Assembly: GCA_017311315.1 (NCBI GenBank) | Contig: CM029664.1 | Span: 44,608,510 to 44,672,509 of the forward strand | Length of the DNA stretch: 64,000 nucleotides | Reading direction: 5' to 3' | Source: Dendrocalamus latiflorus | Taxonomy: Eukaryota > Streptophyta > Magnoliopsida > Poales > Poaceae | Part shown: piece after piece, positions 22,016 through 34,482 of the stretch | Numbering within the stretch: the stretch's first letter is position 1 | Layout: each line of letters begins with the position of its first letter | Notes under the pieces: generated by a model | Database searches by the model: none | The model's input: the letters and a program-made list of their open reading frames with translations, nothing else | What the model was told of the DNA's origin: nothing | Position numbers and translations under genes: made by a program

Positions 22016-24142
22016 TGCTTGCAACTCTTCGTTGCCATGTGAAGGGTGATTACTGATGAGTCCAATAATTACTAGTAGTTTTTCCACACCCTACAAGGAG
22101 AGGCAAACTGTTTTCCTCCTCGACATACTCTGCAACGAATCCAAAGCAACATGCGGCAGCATGAGATGGCCAAGGCATGCCCATGTTGCTCCTCCCTAAG
22201 TTGCCACTATCGAACCCTTGGTTGACACCTTATCGCCTCTCTGCTGCTTCCTTACTTCTTTGCATAAGACTGGTCGGGTTGGAGAAGACCAATTTCATTC
22301 AGTAGGGTCAAGCAAATTCATCACATTAAAGCATCTACTTCCAACCACTTAGTCACACTGGAAGACCACCTCACCATACCCAAGAGCTAGGTTGACCACG
22401 TCATCATAAATCGCATAAAAACGGACGGCAAGGAAGTTTTAAACAACTACATTTTAGTGTAGATGAAAGTACCACAAAAATAGTTGTAGGGAGATCAAAT
22501 GTTGACGTATTTCTAGGTGGGTTTTTGTAATTTTGTCCTAACTTATTTCAAAAAAAATGAACCAGCCTACACGCGCACATTTGGTGGTGTTGCCAGTAAA
22601 TTTTGCCACATGACAGCCTCACAGGTAACACCAAACTTATTTCCACAAAAGGAGCATTGTCTGCTAGGCTGCCACACAGTTGTCTGTGGCATGGCAAATG
22701 AACCCGTCGTGGCAAGCCACTGTTGGTGGTGTCGTAGGCAGGGTTCATTTCTGGAATAAGTTAGGGAGGTGCTTATTTTGTAAAACATTGTTTTAGAAAG
22801 GATTTTCTAAAAAGAGCTAGGTTAGTAATCATAGTCTTTAAGTGTAAATGGGCCACCAGCTCAATCTGTCGTCTTTCAAATTGTTCGTTGGGCCAGTAGG
22901 ATTCGTACTCCATGTGCCATGTGGGAAAGGCCTTTGGTCCATGATGGATGAGAAACTTGATCGTGGGCTGGTGTTTGCCGCCATGCGGGCTTCCTAGAGA
23001 CCACAATGATATGGACATCGACGGGGTCCTATATATTGGGTTTTCAACGCTGGTACGTGGTTCGGGATGTTATCTATCTCTATCTCTCCTCCCGGTCACA
23101 CGTTACCGTGTGCCGCACCGCATGGGAGCGTGATGTGTCGAGTTGACTGCCATCTACACAGCAAGTCACGTTGTTGGTGTTTGAAACTAAGCAATTTCAG
23201 CAGTAGTTTTAATTTAATCCTAGATTTAAGTATGAGCAACAGAGCCATATTCCAACATACTTTCATATGACAAGAGAATCAATAGCAGATATTTAAACAT
23301 AGAAATACTACCCAATTCATATGAAGAAAGGAATATGCATAATACCAAGAACATGAGAGCTCCAAAATCTAGCACAATGCACAGATTAATGATTGAATTT
23401 TTTGATCTTAGTTTGAGGAGTTGCACAAGTTGTTAATCACTTGGCCTTCTCAACACAAGTCTACAAATCATTGATTAGAGTTACAACCTCTATATTCTGC
23501 TAGTTGGCTACTTCTAATCTTACCTCAGTAAAGACATATATTCATATACTCTTGTAAAGCACAAGTATGAACTGAAATAGCTACTGGAAAATGAACAACA
23601 AAGTTAGGCAGATCAAGGAACAACAAGAGCTATGGCTAAGACAGAAGAGGCCCAGTAATAATATGTGCAAAACCGAAGTAAACAATTAGCAGAGATGGCC
23701 CAAACTAGCAGAATATTCTAGTATGTCACATAAATCTAATAAAAGATTAGCATCCTCATCGAATGATCACAAATCCCACAATCTATCATGCAAAGTCCTC
23801 CCAGTGCTAGCCACAATTTCAGATATACAGATGATAAATAAGTATCACACTAGAATGGCTAATCTTTGCACAACAGAAACCAGAAATCACTGAATACCCT
23901 CGTCCCGACAGATATTCTGTCTGTTAGGCGGTGGCTTTGAGATTATATGGTGAAAAGAGACTAGAGATTTGGAAGGGTACTTGTGTATTCATTTGTTCTT
24001 GGTGATCTAAGATTAGTAATTGGTACTATATATAATGAAATGTATTATATTCTAGTTCAATTTGTGCATTTTTTAGTTGCAAGAAAAGAGAGATCTAGCT
24101 TGATAGTTTTTGCTCCAATTTAAGAGTGTGTCTCACTCCTAT
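22016..24142. other. Spacer with no recognised gene
   Basis: No protein family, RNA gene or complete element was recognised. At 22560-22760 there is a short stretch with both-strand open frames and repeated GTGGCA/TGCCAC motifs, probably transposon-derived. Near 23915, ACAGATATTCTGTCTGT is an inverted motif of the kind seen in CACTA subterminal regions and may mark the left part of the CACTA remnant. Confidence 0.4.
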
Positions 24143-24396
24143 CTAATTTAATTCTTATTGTATTGGTTCATGAATCATAGTTAGCTACTTTAGATGGATA
24201 TATTATGGTGAATAACAATTATGTGTAAGAATGTACGTACATGTAATGATTACCTAGAAGAGCATTAATCTACTTTAAATCTTATTGGATTGGTTCATGA
24301 ATCATAACTAGCTATTTTAGATGAACATATTATGGTGAATGACAATTATGTGTAAGAGTGTGTGTACATGTAATAGCTACCTAGGAGAGCATTAAT
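24143..24396. repeat. 127-bp tandem duplication
   Basis: Bases 24143-24269 and 24270-24396 are tandem copies, both containing TTGGTTCATGAATCATA and TTATGGTGAAT.ACAATTATG, with point differences. They lie immediately upstream of the CACTA transposase remnant. Confidence 0.75.
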
Positions 24397-24446
24397 CTAA
24401 TTTAACTTTAATTTGTTATATGTGTAGCGCAGATGCTGAAACTAGA

Positions 24447-27363
24447 TGTACGTTGAGAACCGTGTGAGTAATGAGTGCATCAATGGCGTGTCTACTTTTA
24501 GAAGAACTGCCGAGTAGGATATGTTAAAGAGGGAGATGAAATTTATGTATTTTCCATGAATTGATTGTGAGAATCTTAAGATGTTTACCAATTCAGCGCA
24601 GTTAGAAGCACACTTGATTTGAAGGGGATTCAAAAGGGGTATACATGTTGGAGCAATCACGGTGAAGAGCAGATTATACAAGAAGATAGTAACATCATTG
24701 AGGGAGACAACGATATACCGAATATCGACTGTTCTTTAGATGAGAATAGGTTGCACATGATAATATGGATCAGATGTTGCGCGATGCAGAAGGGAATTAT
24801 AGTGAGAGAGAGTTTGATCAATTTAAGGGCTTGATGGAGGATTCTGATAAACCATTGTTTCCGGACTAAAAGCCGAAATACGCAAGGTTGTCATCTGTAC
24901 TTGAACTGCTAAAATTGAAGGCAAGCAATTGTTAGTCCAACAAGAGTTTGACGACGTTGTTAGGTCTCTTAGCGAACATACTTCTGGAGAAAAACATGTT
25001 GCCCAAAATCACATACCAAGCCAGCAAGATTCTCTATTCCTTGGAAATAGAAGTAGAAAGAATACATGCATATCCAAAAGACTATATCCTGTACCATAAA
25101 GAGTATGCAAATATGCATATATATCCCTATAATTCCACATTTGAAGTGTTTATTTGTGAATCGAAAGGAGGCAACATTACAGTGTCGGCACTCAAAGGAG
25201 TGTAAGAAAGAAAGATGGAACTTCGATAGGATGTTTGTAGACTTTGGTGCAGAACCAAGGAATATAAGGCTTGAATTGACTATAGATGAAATGAATCTTT
25301 TTAGTAACATGAGCAGTTGACATAGCATTTAGGTCATGAATCTATGTATCAACAACCTTTCTCCTTAGTTGTTTATGAAGTGAAAGTACATTTTAATATC
25401 ACTACTTATCCAAGGGCTAAAACAATCTAGAAACAATATTGATGTGTATGTAACATCATTGCTAGAAGATCTTGTAACACTTTGGAAGGAAAGGGTGCAG
25501 GTATGGGATGCGGACAAACGAGAGAACTTCACTCTCTGCACCATATTGTTCTACACCATCAATGATATTTCTGCCCTTCGTAACCTGTCAGGCTCAAGTA
25601 AAAAAGGAGCCAAAGCCTATCCATACTGCTTAGATGATACCAAAAATGTGTGGCAGAACAAGTCACGTAAAATTGTGTATATGTGTCATTATAGATTTCT
25701 TTCGAAGTATCACCATACTGCAAGATAAAGAAATAATTCGGCGGAAAGAATGAGAACAGTTCTGGTTCAAAGCCTTTTAGAGGGAAAGAGGTCTATGATA
25801 TGGTTAAGGATATCGATGTTGTGCTTGAAAATAGACGTAAATTGAGGATCCGTCAGAAGAACATATAGAAAAAGCGATCAAGTTTTTGGAAATTAGCTTA
25901 TTTAGAGCACTTAGATGTTTGCTACTGCATCAACGTTATACGTGTAGAGAAGAATATATGTGATAGCTTGATTGGTCTCTTATTGAACATTCGTGAAAAG
26001 ATAAAAAATGGTGTTAATGTACAACATAACTTGGTTGATATGAACATAAGGACTAAACTATGCTAGAGCTTGCATAGTGTGAAGAAACTTGTTTCTATGG
26101 AAGATTTAAAAGTAATTGGTATGAAGTCTCATGATTATCATGTGTTAATGACACAAATGCTTCCTGTTGTAATTAGAAGTGTTTTTCAAACAAGATCTGA
26201 GTGACAATCATGATGCTGTGTTATTTCTTTAACTCAATTGCTATAAGGTCATCGATCCAATGGACTAGATGCTCTGCAGGCTAAGGTGGTGACGACTCTA
26301 TATCATCTTGAGATGTACTTCCCTCTGCCATTTTTCGATATCATGGTCTATCTCATTGTTCAGCTTGTAAAAGAGATAAAGATATATGACCTTGTGTTCC
26401 TACATCATATATACCCGTTCGAAAGGTACATGAGAATTCTAATGTCATATGTACGAAATTGATCTCACCTGAAAGGCGGCATCATCGAAGGTTATGCAAC
26501 CGAAGAGGTTTTTAAGTTCTGCGCTGACTACATAGCTCAGGTAGAACCGATAGGTGTACCTCTATCTCGTCATTAGGGGAGGCTAGAGGGTATCAGAACC
26601 ATCAAAAAAGCAATCACTCCCGATCTAGATACGTATGCTTAAACCCATTTCACGATCTTGCAACACATGACTAAAGTGTCTCCGTACATCGACCAACACA
26701 AAGACATAGTATGTCAGGAGAATATAGGCCGGTCAGAGATTTAGATCACGAGAGAGCATAACCATCAGTTCAACGAATGGTTAAATGTGCAATTCACTAT
26801 GAGGTCATCAAGTGACGATATGCTGCGATGGTTAGCAAGAGGGCTAATATTTATAATTGTGACATGGTAAGGATATAACATAAATGGGTATACATTTTAT
26901 ACGACAACTCAGAATAGGAAGAGCACAGTCCAGAATAGCGGTGTCTGCATAGATGCGTTTCACGAGAAGTTCAATACCGCTAGACCAATCATAATGAAAT
27001 GTGAGTTGACCTCCTATTATGGATTCATAGAGGAGATTTGGGAGTTCGACTACGTACTTTTTAATATCCCTCTATTTTGGTATCGTTGGGTCCAACTTCC
27101 ACAGGGTGTGAAGGTCGACAAGTATAGTGTCACTATTATGGACCTCGAACATGTCGGATACAAAGACAAACCATTCATACTTGCTAAGCAAGTTATTCAA
27201 GTATTTATGTAATGGACCCATATAGTTATTCATGGAAAAAGAAAATTAACGGAGTTGGGAATGTCAAACAATCAATTTAATGAGTTGCCACCATTCGAAG
27301 ATAGCATCAGGCCCGAGAAAGAACCTAGTAAGAAAGCTAGCTATATGTGCGTCGATCATCGTG
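24447..27363 (+). pseudogene. Decayed CACTA (En/Spm) TNP2-type transposase
   Basis: Fragments in all three plus-strand frames join in family order. They are a transposase-associated zinc-finger region (about 24447-24690, with QKGYTCWSNHGEE), the TNP2/Transposase_21 core (about 24950-26350, with GAEPRNIRLELTIDEMN at about 25240 and TINDISALRNLSG at about 25556), the DUF4218-type block (about 26360-26590, with YPFERYMRILMSYVRN and EPIGVPLSRH), and the DUF4216-type block (about 26830-27210, with STVQNSGVCIDA and YGFIEEIWEFDY). More than ten stops or frameshifts interrupt it, so it cannot make transposase. No CACTA-motif terminus was confirmed; an imperfect palindrome at about 27540-27576 resembles a subterminal repeat. 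Confidence 0.85.
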
Positions 27364-28378
27364 AAAGGCTATTTTCCAGTAGAATTTTGAGTTATAATTC
27401 ACTGACTTGTAAATCACATTGAGTTGTAATTCACTTATCTGTTATTTATCTATAATCCGTTTATTTGTTTTTAGAAGGCATGGCTAATATTTACTGAGGC
27501 TAGCTAAAAAACAGAAGAAAAAAGCTATATAAAGAATAATCACAAGCAGTTTTTAACACAAAACTGTCTGTGATACATATAACAAGGAACGATACGGCGG
27601 GCAAACTCATCCACTTGCCTCTGCGAGAACTGATGAAACTTGCAGGTACGTGAATTGTCCTTCTGCATAAAGATTGGCTTTCATCATATGTTCAGAGAGT
27701 AACAATGTGTATGCGTTGTGGAAATGTCATTGCAGAAGTGAAGTTTGGAAAGGCGGCGAGAAGGGTACTCACCGCCGACGGCGCCGAAGTAGAGGACGTT
27801 CGCGCGCTGAGAGATGGCGATCACCCGTTCTTGTGTTGATAGGAACTGTACCCTGTACATGGTACGCAGCTACGTCCTCTGTCCGTTTCAATTTTTTAAC
27901 ACACTCGAAAATTTTACGAGAGAAAATGAATGAAAGGGATCTTACGTAGTGTAATTTGATCACAAAATTCTCACACTCCACTAGATCTTTAGTAGCCTGA
28001 AGCCCTGAACTGTACATATAGTTTAATGAAGATAATCGTGTGCCAAAGCTCATGCTATTTTTGGCAAACCTACACTTGTTCATGCCCCGTAAACAAATCT
28101 AAACCATGTCTTATCTGCATCCGGCAACAGCCAAATAATTTCACAAAGGACAAAAAGGAAGCAGCAACCTAAAATTAGTACAAAGTCACTGACCACATGG
28201 CAAGAATGGCCATGGGCGATGGGGCAAACTCCCTCCGCTCCTCACATTCATCCACCATATTCGCGTCCTCCTTTTAACCGAGAGTTTCGCGCGCTCCAAG
28301 TAGCCATCATCTTCTTCTGAGTTCTGACCAATTAATCCTTCTCTTCATCTTCGAGCACCGAATAGTCGTCGACCGGCA
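27364..28378. other. Spacer and GNL2 upstream region
   Basis: An inverted motif around AAAACTGTCTGTGAT (about 27561-27575) is probably the tail of the CACTA remnant. At about 27850-27757 on the minus strand a short exon-like frame (ERVIAISQRANVLYFGAVG) ends at a GTGAGT donor; I cannot name it and it may be a captured gene fragment. The last about 150 bp before 28379 are pyrimidine-rich and probably the GNL2 leader; no TATA box is evident. Confidence 0.4.
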
Positions 28379-31300
28379 ATGGCCAGGACGGCGGTCTCCG
28401 TCGACGACGAAGATGGCCCGCCGACATACACCGTGCCCCGCGGGCCTCGGCGTGACCCCCGGCTCAAGGACCTCGGCATCTCTTGCATGCTCAACACCGA
28501 GGTGGCCGCGCTCCTCGCGGTCATCCGCCGCCGCCCGGACCCCTACTCTTACCTCCCTCAGGCGGTCGCCGCCGCCGAGGAGGCCACGTTCGCTAGCCTC
28601 ATCCAATCCCTCAAGAACCTCCGCGCCCTCCTCTTCCAACCCCGCCTCGGAGCGTGGCGCTGCTCCGACCCGTCCACGTACCTCTCGCCGTTTCTTGATG
28701 TCGTGCAGAGCGAGGAGGTCCCGCCGGCGGCCACCGGAGCCGCGCTGTCGTCCGTGCTGAAGATCCTGCGCATCGATGTGTTCGACGAGTGCTCGCCGGG
28801 CGCCCGAGACGCGATACAGGCCATCTTGACCGCGGTCACCAACTGCCGCATTGAGCGCATCGCCGACGCCGGAGCCGAGGAGGCTGTGCTCCTCCGCGTG
28901 CTGCAGGTGCTGGCCGCGCTCCTCCGTGCCCGCGCGGCGCCTCTCCTGTCGGACCACGCCGTGTGCACGGCGGTCAACACGTGCTTCCAGGTGGTGCAGC
29001 ACGCCGCCAGCAGCCGGGGCAGCGAGCTCCTCCAGCGCACGGCGCGGCACTGCATGCACGAGATCCTGCAGGCCGTCTTCTCCCGTCTGCCGGACATCCG
29101 CGCACCGCCCGACCACGGCACGGACGTCGACGACGACATGTCCGTCACCTCGGGGGCCGGCTTCGGCGCGCGGTGCATGGTCGACATCTTCAACTTCCTC
29201 TGCTCAGTGCTGCTCAACGCCCCCGACATGGTCGCGTCCCCCGACGGGCACGGCGCGTTCACTTCCGAGGAGGACGTGGAGCTCTTCGCCCTCGTGCTCA
29301 TCAACTCGGCCATCGAGCTTGGCGGCGAGGCCATCGGAAGGCACCCCAAGCTCTTGCGTCTCATCCAAGATGACCTCTTCTACCACTTGATCCACTACGC
29401 CACCGAGTCCAGCCCTCTGGTCCTCTCAATGATCTGCAGCACAGCTCTCAACCTATACCACTTCTTGCGACGGTAAGTATGCAACGCCTTTATATATGGG
29501 AGTAGCTTCCAACTGTATAATAGAGTTTTATGTAGTTTCAACATACTGCATCAAGTTTTATGTAAGTTTCAACGATGCAATAAGTTCCGTAGAAGTTTCA
29601 AGAAGGTTTTAGCAAAAGTTTCAAATAGATTTCGACAACTTTCACAATTTGAACAAGATTCGAAAGGTTTCAAAGAAGTCCCAAATATCCAAGCAAAAGT
29701 TTCATACTTGTTTCATCAAGTTTCGTTACGTTTCAGAGAGTTTCAGTACATTATCAAATTGTTTCAGTGTGTTCCAATGAGTTTCAAATATGAAACTTGA
29801 TTGGAAAATAAGTTTCAGAATAGTTTAAAAAAGATTAAAAAAAATAAACTTCACAGTTTTAGATAGTTGACAAAAAATCTAAGCAAATTTCATGTGAGTT
29901 TCAAGTAGTTTCATGTGTCGAAAATATAAATTTCACCAAAGTTTCATGTGAGTTTCAGATGATTTTTGTGTTCCAAAATATAAGTTTTATAGGACTTCAT
30001 GTTCCGAAATGTAAGTTTTATATGAGTTTCATAAGGTTTCATGTTTCAAAACGCAAAGTTTCATATGATTTTGTGTTTCAAATTGCAAATTCTATGAGAT
30101 TTCATGTTCCAAAATGCAATTTTCGTGTGAATTTCATGAGGCTCTATGTTTTGAAATGCAAAGTTTTAGTTGGTTTTATGTTCCAAATTGTAAGTTTTAT
30201 GAGGTTTCATGTTCTAGAATGCAAGTTTATTTGAGTTTTATGAGGTTTCATATTCCAAAATACAAGTTTTATATAAGTTTTATGAGGTTTCATATTCTTA
30301 AACACAAAATTTTTAGGTGATTTCATGTTCCAAAATGCAAGTTTTATATGTTTCATGAGGCTCCATATTCCAAAATACAAAGTTTCAGGTGGTTTCGTAT
30401 TCCAAATTGTAAGATTCATGAGATTTCATGTTCTAAAATGCAAAGTTTTATTTGAGTTTTATGAAATTTCATGTTCCAAAACACAAAATAAATCAACATG
30501 TTTTCATGAGCCTCAGAGGAAAACAAAAGAGTATGCCATTTCAATGCAAAATAAAAAAAATTACAAGAGACTGTGCAAAATTTCCACAAAATTATTTTTA
30601 AAAACCCAAAGCTTCAAAGAAATGCAACATATTAGGGATAGGAAAGGGCGGTATCAGCTAAAGTAGGCTTTGGATTTATGGTGGCACGCGTTGATCCAAC
30701 AACACGGGAGAGTATCCTAACTCTTGTTGGCTTGTTGCGCCATCGGCTTGGTACGTCATCGGCCCTATGCCTTTGCAAGCCATGCCTACAACTGTCGTTA
30801 CTCCCAAACATTGCCATTGCTGCTCTCACACAACGGCCGGCTGTTGCTACTCCCCTAGCATGTGGTGGTCCTTGCTACTCTCCTGGGCCGCTTAATACAC
30901 CTACACGACGGTCGCCTTGCTCTAGATCAAGCTCTCAAGCACTAAGAGAGAGAGAGGGGGGAGAGATTGGAACTAGTGGTGGGAGAATGGCCACACAAGT
31001 TTGCATCTGCTAACCACTACGACTCCTCATCTGCTACCATCGCCACTATTGAGCTCACTCGCTCACTAGCCACCATGGATGGAGAAGCATCGAAGAGAAT
31101 GAGAGAGGAATGGACGTATGAATACAGATGAGTTGGATGGATAAGGATCACAATGAGTTGGATATGATAAGGCTTCGTAGCTATTGGATATGTATGATTA
31201 AACGGTTACCAGCTATATCGTTGATTGGAGAAGCGACGGTATACCGTTTTCTAGCTTTTCGGTTTATATATTCGCCTCCCCCCCCCCCCCCCCCCCCTAT

Positions 31301-34300
31301 AGCTTAATCTTTCAATCTGTTAAATTGACCATGTACGAAACTAATGTACCCCAAAATGCCATTGCTCTAGATTCCTGAAGCTCCAGCTTGAAGCGTTCTT
31401 CACGTATGTGCTACTGCGCGTCGGCACCGGCGGGAGCGGGCTGCAGCTGCAGGAGGTGGCCATCGAGGGGCTCATTAGCTTCTGCCGGCAGCCAACATTT
31501 GTCATCGAGATGTACGTGAACTACGACTGCGACCCGCTCATGCGCAATGTCTTGGAAGAAGTCGGCAAGCTGCTGTGTAAGACGGCGTTCCCGGCGTCGA
31601 ACCCTATGACGACCGTTCAGCTCCAGGCGTTCGAGGGCCTCGTCAACATGATCACCACCATCGCCGACAACATCGAGGTCGAGAAGGCCCCCGACCACGA
31701 CACGTACAACGTTGACATCTCGGAGTACCGGCTGTTCTGGGTGGAGCGGTGGGACGCCGGCGACGACCATGGCAGCGAGACGTGGGTCGACTTCGTCCGC
31801 AAGCGCAAGCTCAAGAAGAAGAAGGTGGCCATCGCCGCGAACCACTACAACCGCGACCAGAAGAAGGGCATCGAGTTCCTCAAGCTCTGCCACCTGGTGC
31901 CCACCCCGCCGGAGCCGAAGAGCATGGCCTACTTCTTGCGCTACTCGCCGGGCCTCGACAAGAACAAGATCGGGGAGTTCCTCGGCGACCCGGACGAGTT
32001 CAACCTCAAGGTGCTCAAGGAGTTCACCGAGACGTTCGACTTCACCGGTGCCATCCTCGACACCGCGCTCCGCACCTACCTCGAGACGTTCCGGCTGCCC
32101 GGGGAGTCGCAGAAGATACAGCGCATCCTCGAGGCCTTCTCGGAGCGATTCTTCGAGCAGCAAACGTCGGAGGTCTTCGCGGCCAAGGACGCAGCGTTCA
32201 TCCTGTGCTACTCTCTCATCATGCTCAACACCGACCTGCACAACCCTCAGGTCAAGAAGAAGATGACGGAGGAGGACTTCATCAGGAACAACCGCGCCAT
32301 CAACGCCGGCAAGGACCTGCCCAGGGAGTACCTGTCCGAGCTCTTCCACTCGATATCGACGAACGCCATCACGGTGTTCAGCCAGGCCGGCACGACCGTC
32401 GAGATGACCACAGGCCGTTGGGCAGACCTCGTCAACCGGTCACGCGCCATCGAGCCGTTCACGCCTTGCGACTTCAAGCACAAGCTCAGCCGGGAGGTGT
32501 TCATCGCTGTCTCCGGGCCGGCGGTCGCGACGTTGGCCGCCATATTCGACAACACGGATGACGAGGATATCCTTAATCAGTGTGTCGAGGGGTTGATCTC
32601 CGTGGCGCGCATCGCGCGCTACGGCCTGGAGGATGTCCTCGACGAGCTCCTCTGTTGCCTCTGCAAGTTCACGACTCTGCTGAACCCCTACGCCACCACG
32701 GAGGAGACGCTGTTCACTTTCAGCAACGAGCTCAAGCCGAGGATGGCGACCTTGGCCCTCTTCACCGTCGCCAACCGGTTCGGCGAGTCGGTGCGCGGTG
32801 CATGGAAGAACATTGTCGACTGCCTGCTGAAGCTCAAGCGGCTCAAGTTGCTTCCCCAGTCGGTGATCGAACCGGACGGCAGCGTGTGCAGCAGCTCGGA
32901 ACGTTCAGGTCATCGCCCAAAGTCAGATTCCGGCGTCATTTTCCCCTCGTCACACCATGGTGTCGGGACGAGCCGGCATGTGTCCGGCATGATCGGCCGG
33001 TTCTCGCAGTTCCTGTCGCTTGACAGCGGTGGCGAGTCGCTCCTCTCTGTCGGCAGCGAGTTCGAGAACAATCTCAAGATTATTCAGCAATGCCGGATCG
33101 AGAGCATCTTCACAGAGAGCGCGAAGCTGCCTGACGAGTCGGTGCAGAACCTCGGCCGGGCGCTCATCTTTGCCGCTGGCGGCAAGGGGCAGAAATTCAG
33201 CACTCCGGTGGAGGAGGAGGAGACCGTCGGCTTCTGTTGGGATCTCATATTGCTCGTCTCGTCAGCGAACCTTCAGCGCTTCACGTCGTTCTGGCCGCAG
33301 TTGCACGACTGTTTCTCTGCCGTGTCCCAGCTGCCGCTCTTCTCGCCGTGCCCCTTCGCCGAGAAGGCGGTTGTTGCGCTCTTCAAGATCGCCGTGAGGC
33401 TATTCTCCGGACAGCCGCACGCCGACCGCCTCCCCGAGGAACTCATCTTCAAGTCGATCAACCTGATGTGGAAGCTCGACAAGGAGATCCTCGACACATG
33501 CTGCGAGGGCATCTCGGAGTGCATCGTCAAGCTGCTCATGGAGCACGCCGGGAACGTGCAGACGCCGATCGGGTGGAAGACAGTGCTGCATCTACTTACG
33601 GTCACAGGCCGCCACCCAGAGACCTTCGACCAGTCTGTCGCCGCGCTCATCAAGCTGATGAGCGACGGCGGGCACATCACGCGGTTCAACTACGCCGCCT
33701 GCATCGAGGCGGCGTTCGGGTTCGCCGCGCTCAAGATAAGCCCCCTCGAGATTAGCACCAAGATCCTCGAGCTGATGGCCGACTCTGTGAACTGGCTGAT
33801 ACAGTGGCACAAGTCTGGGTACTCTGATCCGGGGAGCAACTGCAATAGCAGCAGCAGCAGCAGCTCGTCGTCGGTCGAGGACGCGTCGCGCATGGGCAAC
33901 CTGGCGACCAACATGTTCATCAAGCTGGCGGAGGCACTGCGCAAGACGAGCCTGGTGCGGCGGGAGGAGATCCGCAACCAAGCCGTGGCAGAGCTCCGCC
34001 GGGGCTTCTTGCTAGCCGCAGCGGAGGACCTGGACTTTGGCCCGGCGGGCTGCCTGGCGTGCTTCAACCTCGTCATCTTCGCGATGGTCGACGACCTGCA
34101 CGAGAAGACGCTGGAGTACTCCCGGCGAGAGGGCGCGGAGCGCGAGACGCGGAGCATGGAGGGCACGCTCGCCGCGGCGACAGAGCTGCTGGCTGACGTG
34201 TTTGTGATGTTCCTGGGGACGCTGGCGCAGGGGCCGGGCTTCCGGACGTTCTGGCTCGGCGTGCTGCGGCGGATGGACACGTGCATCAAGTCTGACCTGC

Positions 34301-34482
34301 CGGCTGGCGGCGGCGCCGGGGTGATGCTGGAGCTGGTGCCGCAGATGCTGAAGCGGATGATCACCGAGATGAAGGACACGGAGGTGCTGGTGCAGAGGGA
34401 AGGAGACGAGCTCTGGGAGATCACTCACATCCAGATCCAGTGGATTGCACCTGCTCTCAAGGAAGAGCTTTTCCCCGAGTAG
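28379..34482 (+). CDS. GNL2: ARF guanine-nucleotide exchange factor, GNOM-like 2 (GNL2) type
   Basis: Exon 1 is 28379-29472 and exon 2 is 31371-34482 (TAG at 34480). The 1898-bp intron has GTAAGT and TTGCTCTAG borders and splits an arginine codon in LYHFLR-R-FLKLQLEAFF. The product is 1401 residues, close to GNOM (about 1450). Domains in order are an N-terminal DCB dimerisation region, the HUS box NYDCD at 415-419, a SEC7 domain at about 517-710 with the FRLPGESQKI loop (catalytic glutamate E610) and SLIMLNTDLHNPQV, then the C-terminal HDS region ending TFWLGVLRRMDTC and IQWIAPALKEELFPE. It activates ARF GTPases on endomembranes for vesicle budding. The LYHFLRR, FITLLNPY-type and serine-run features resemble Arabidopsis GNL2, a pollen-expressed paralogue, more than GNOM or GNL1; the paralogue call is from memory. 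Confidence 0.93.
29510..30490. repeat. Degenerate tandem array in the GNL2 intron
   Basis: Roughly 1 kb of the intron is made of imperfect units built on TTTCATGTTCCAAAATGCAA followed by GTTTTATATGAGTTTCATGAGG, about 40-50 bp each and strongly diverged. The first part (29510-29900) uses shorter GTTTCA-based units. It has no coding meaning although frames stay open across several units. Confidence 0.75.
31271..31298. repeat. Poly-C run in the GNL2 intron
   Basis: A run of more than 20 cytosines lies about 75 bp before the intron acceptor. The exact length may be an assembly or sequencing artefact. Confidence 0.8.

Noticed and set aside
28307..29364. Long minus-strand open frames (268-269 codons) opposite GNL2 exon 1
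   Set aside because: They are shadows of a GC-rich coding exon; products are arginine/alanine/serine-rich with no family features, while the plus frame matches GNOM-type proteins throughout.
31411..32349. 312-codon minus-strand frame and several 130-270-codon frames within GNL2 exon 2
   Set aside because: Composition-driven shadows of the high-GC third-position coding frame.
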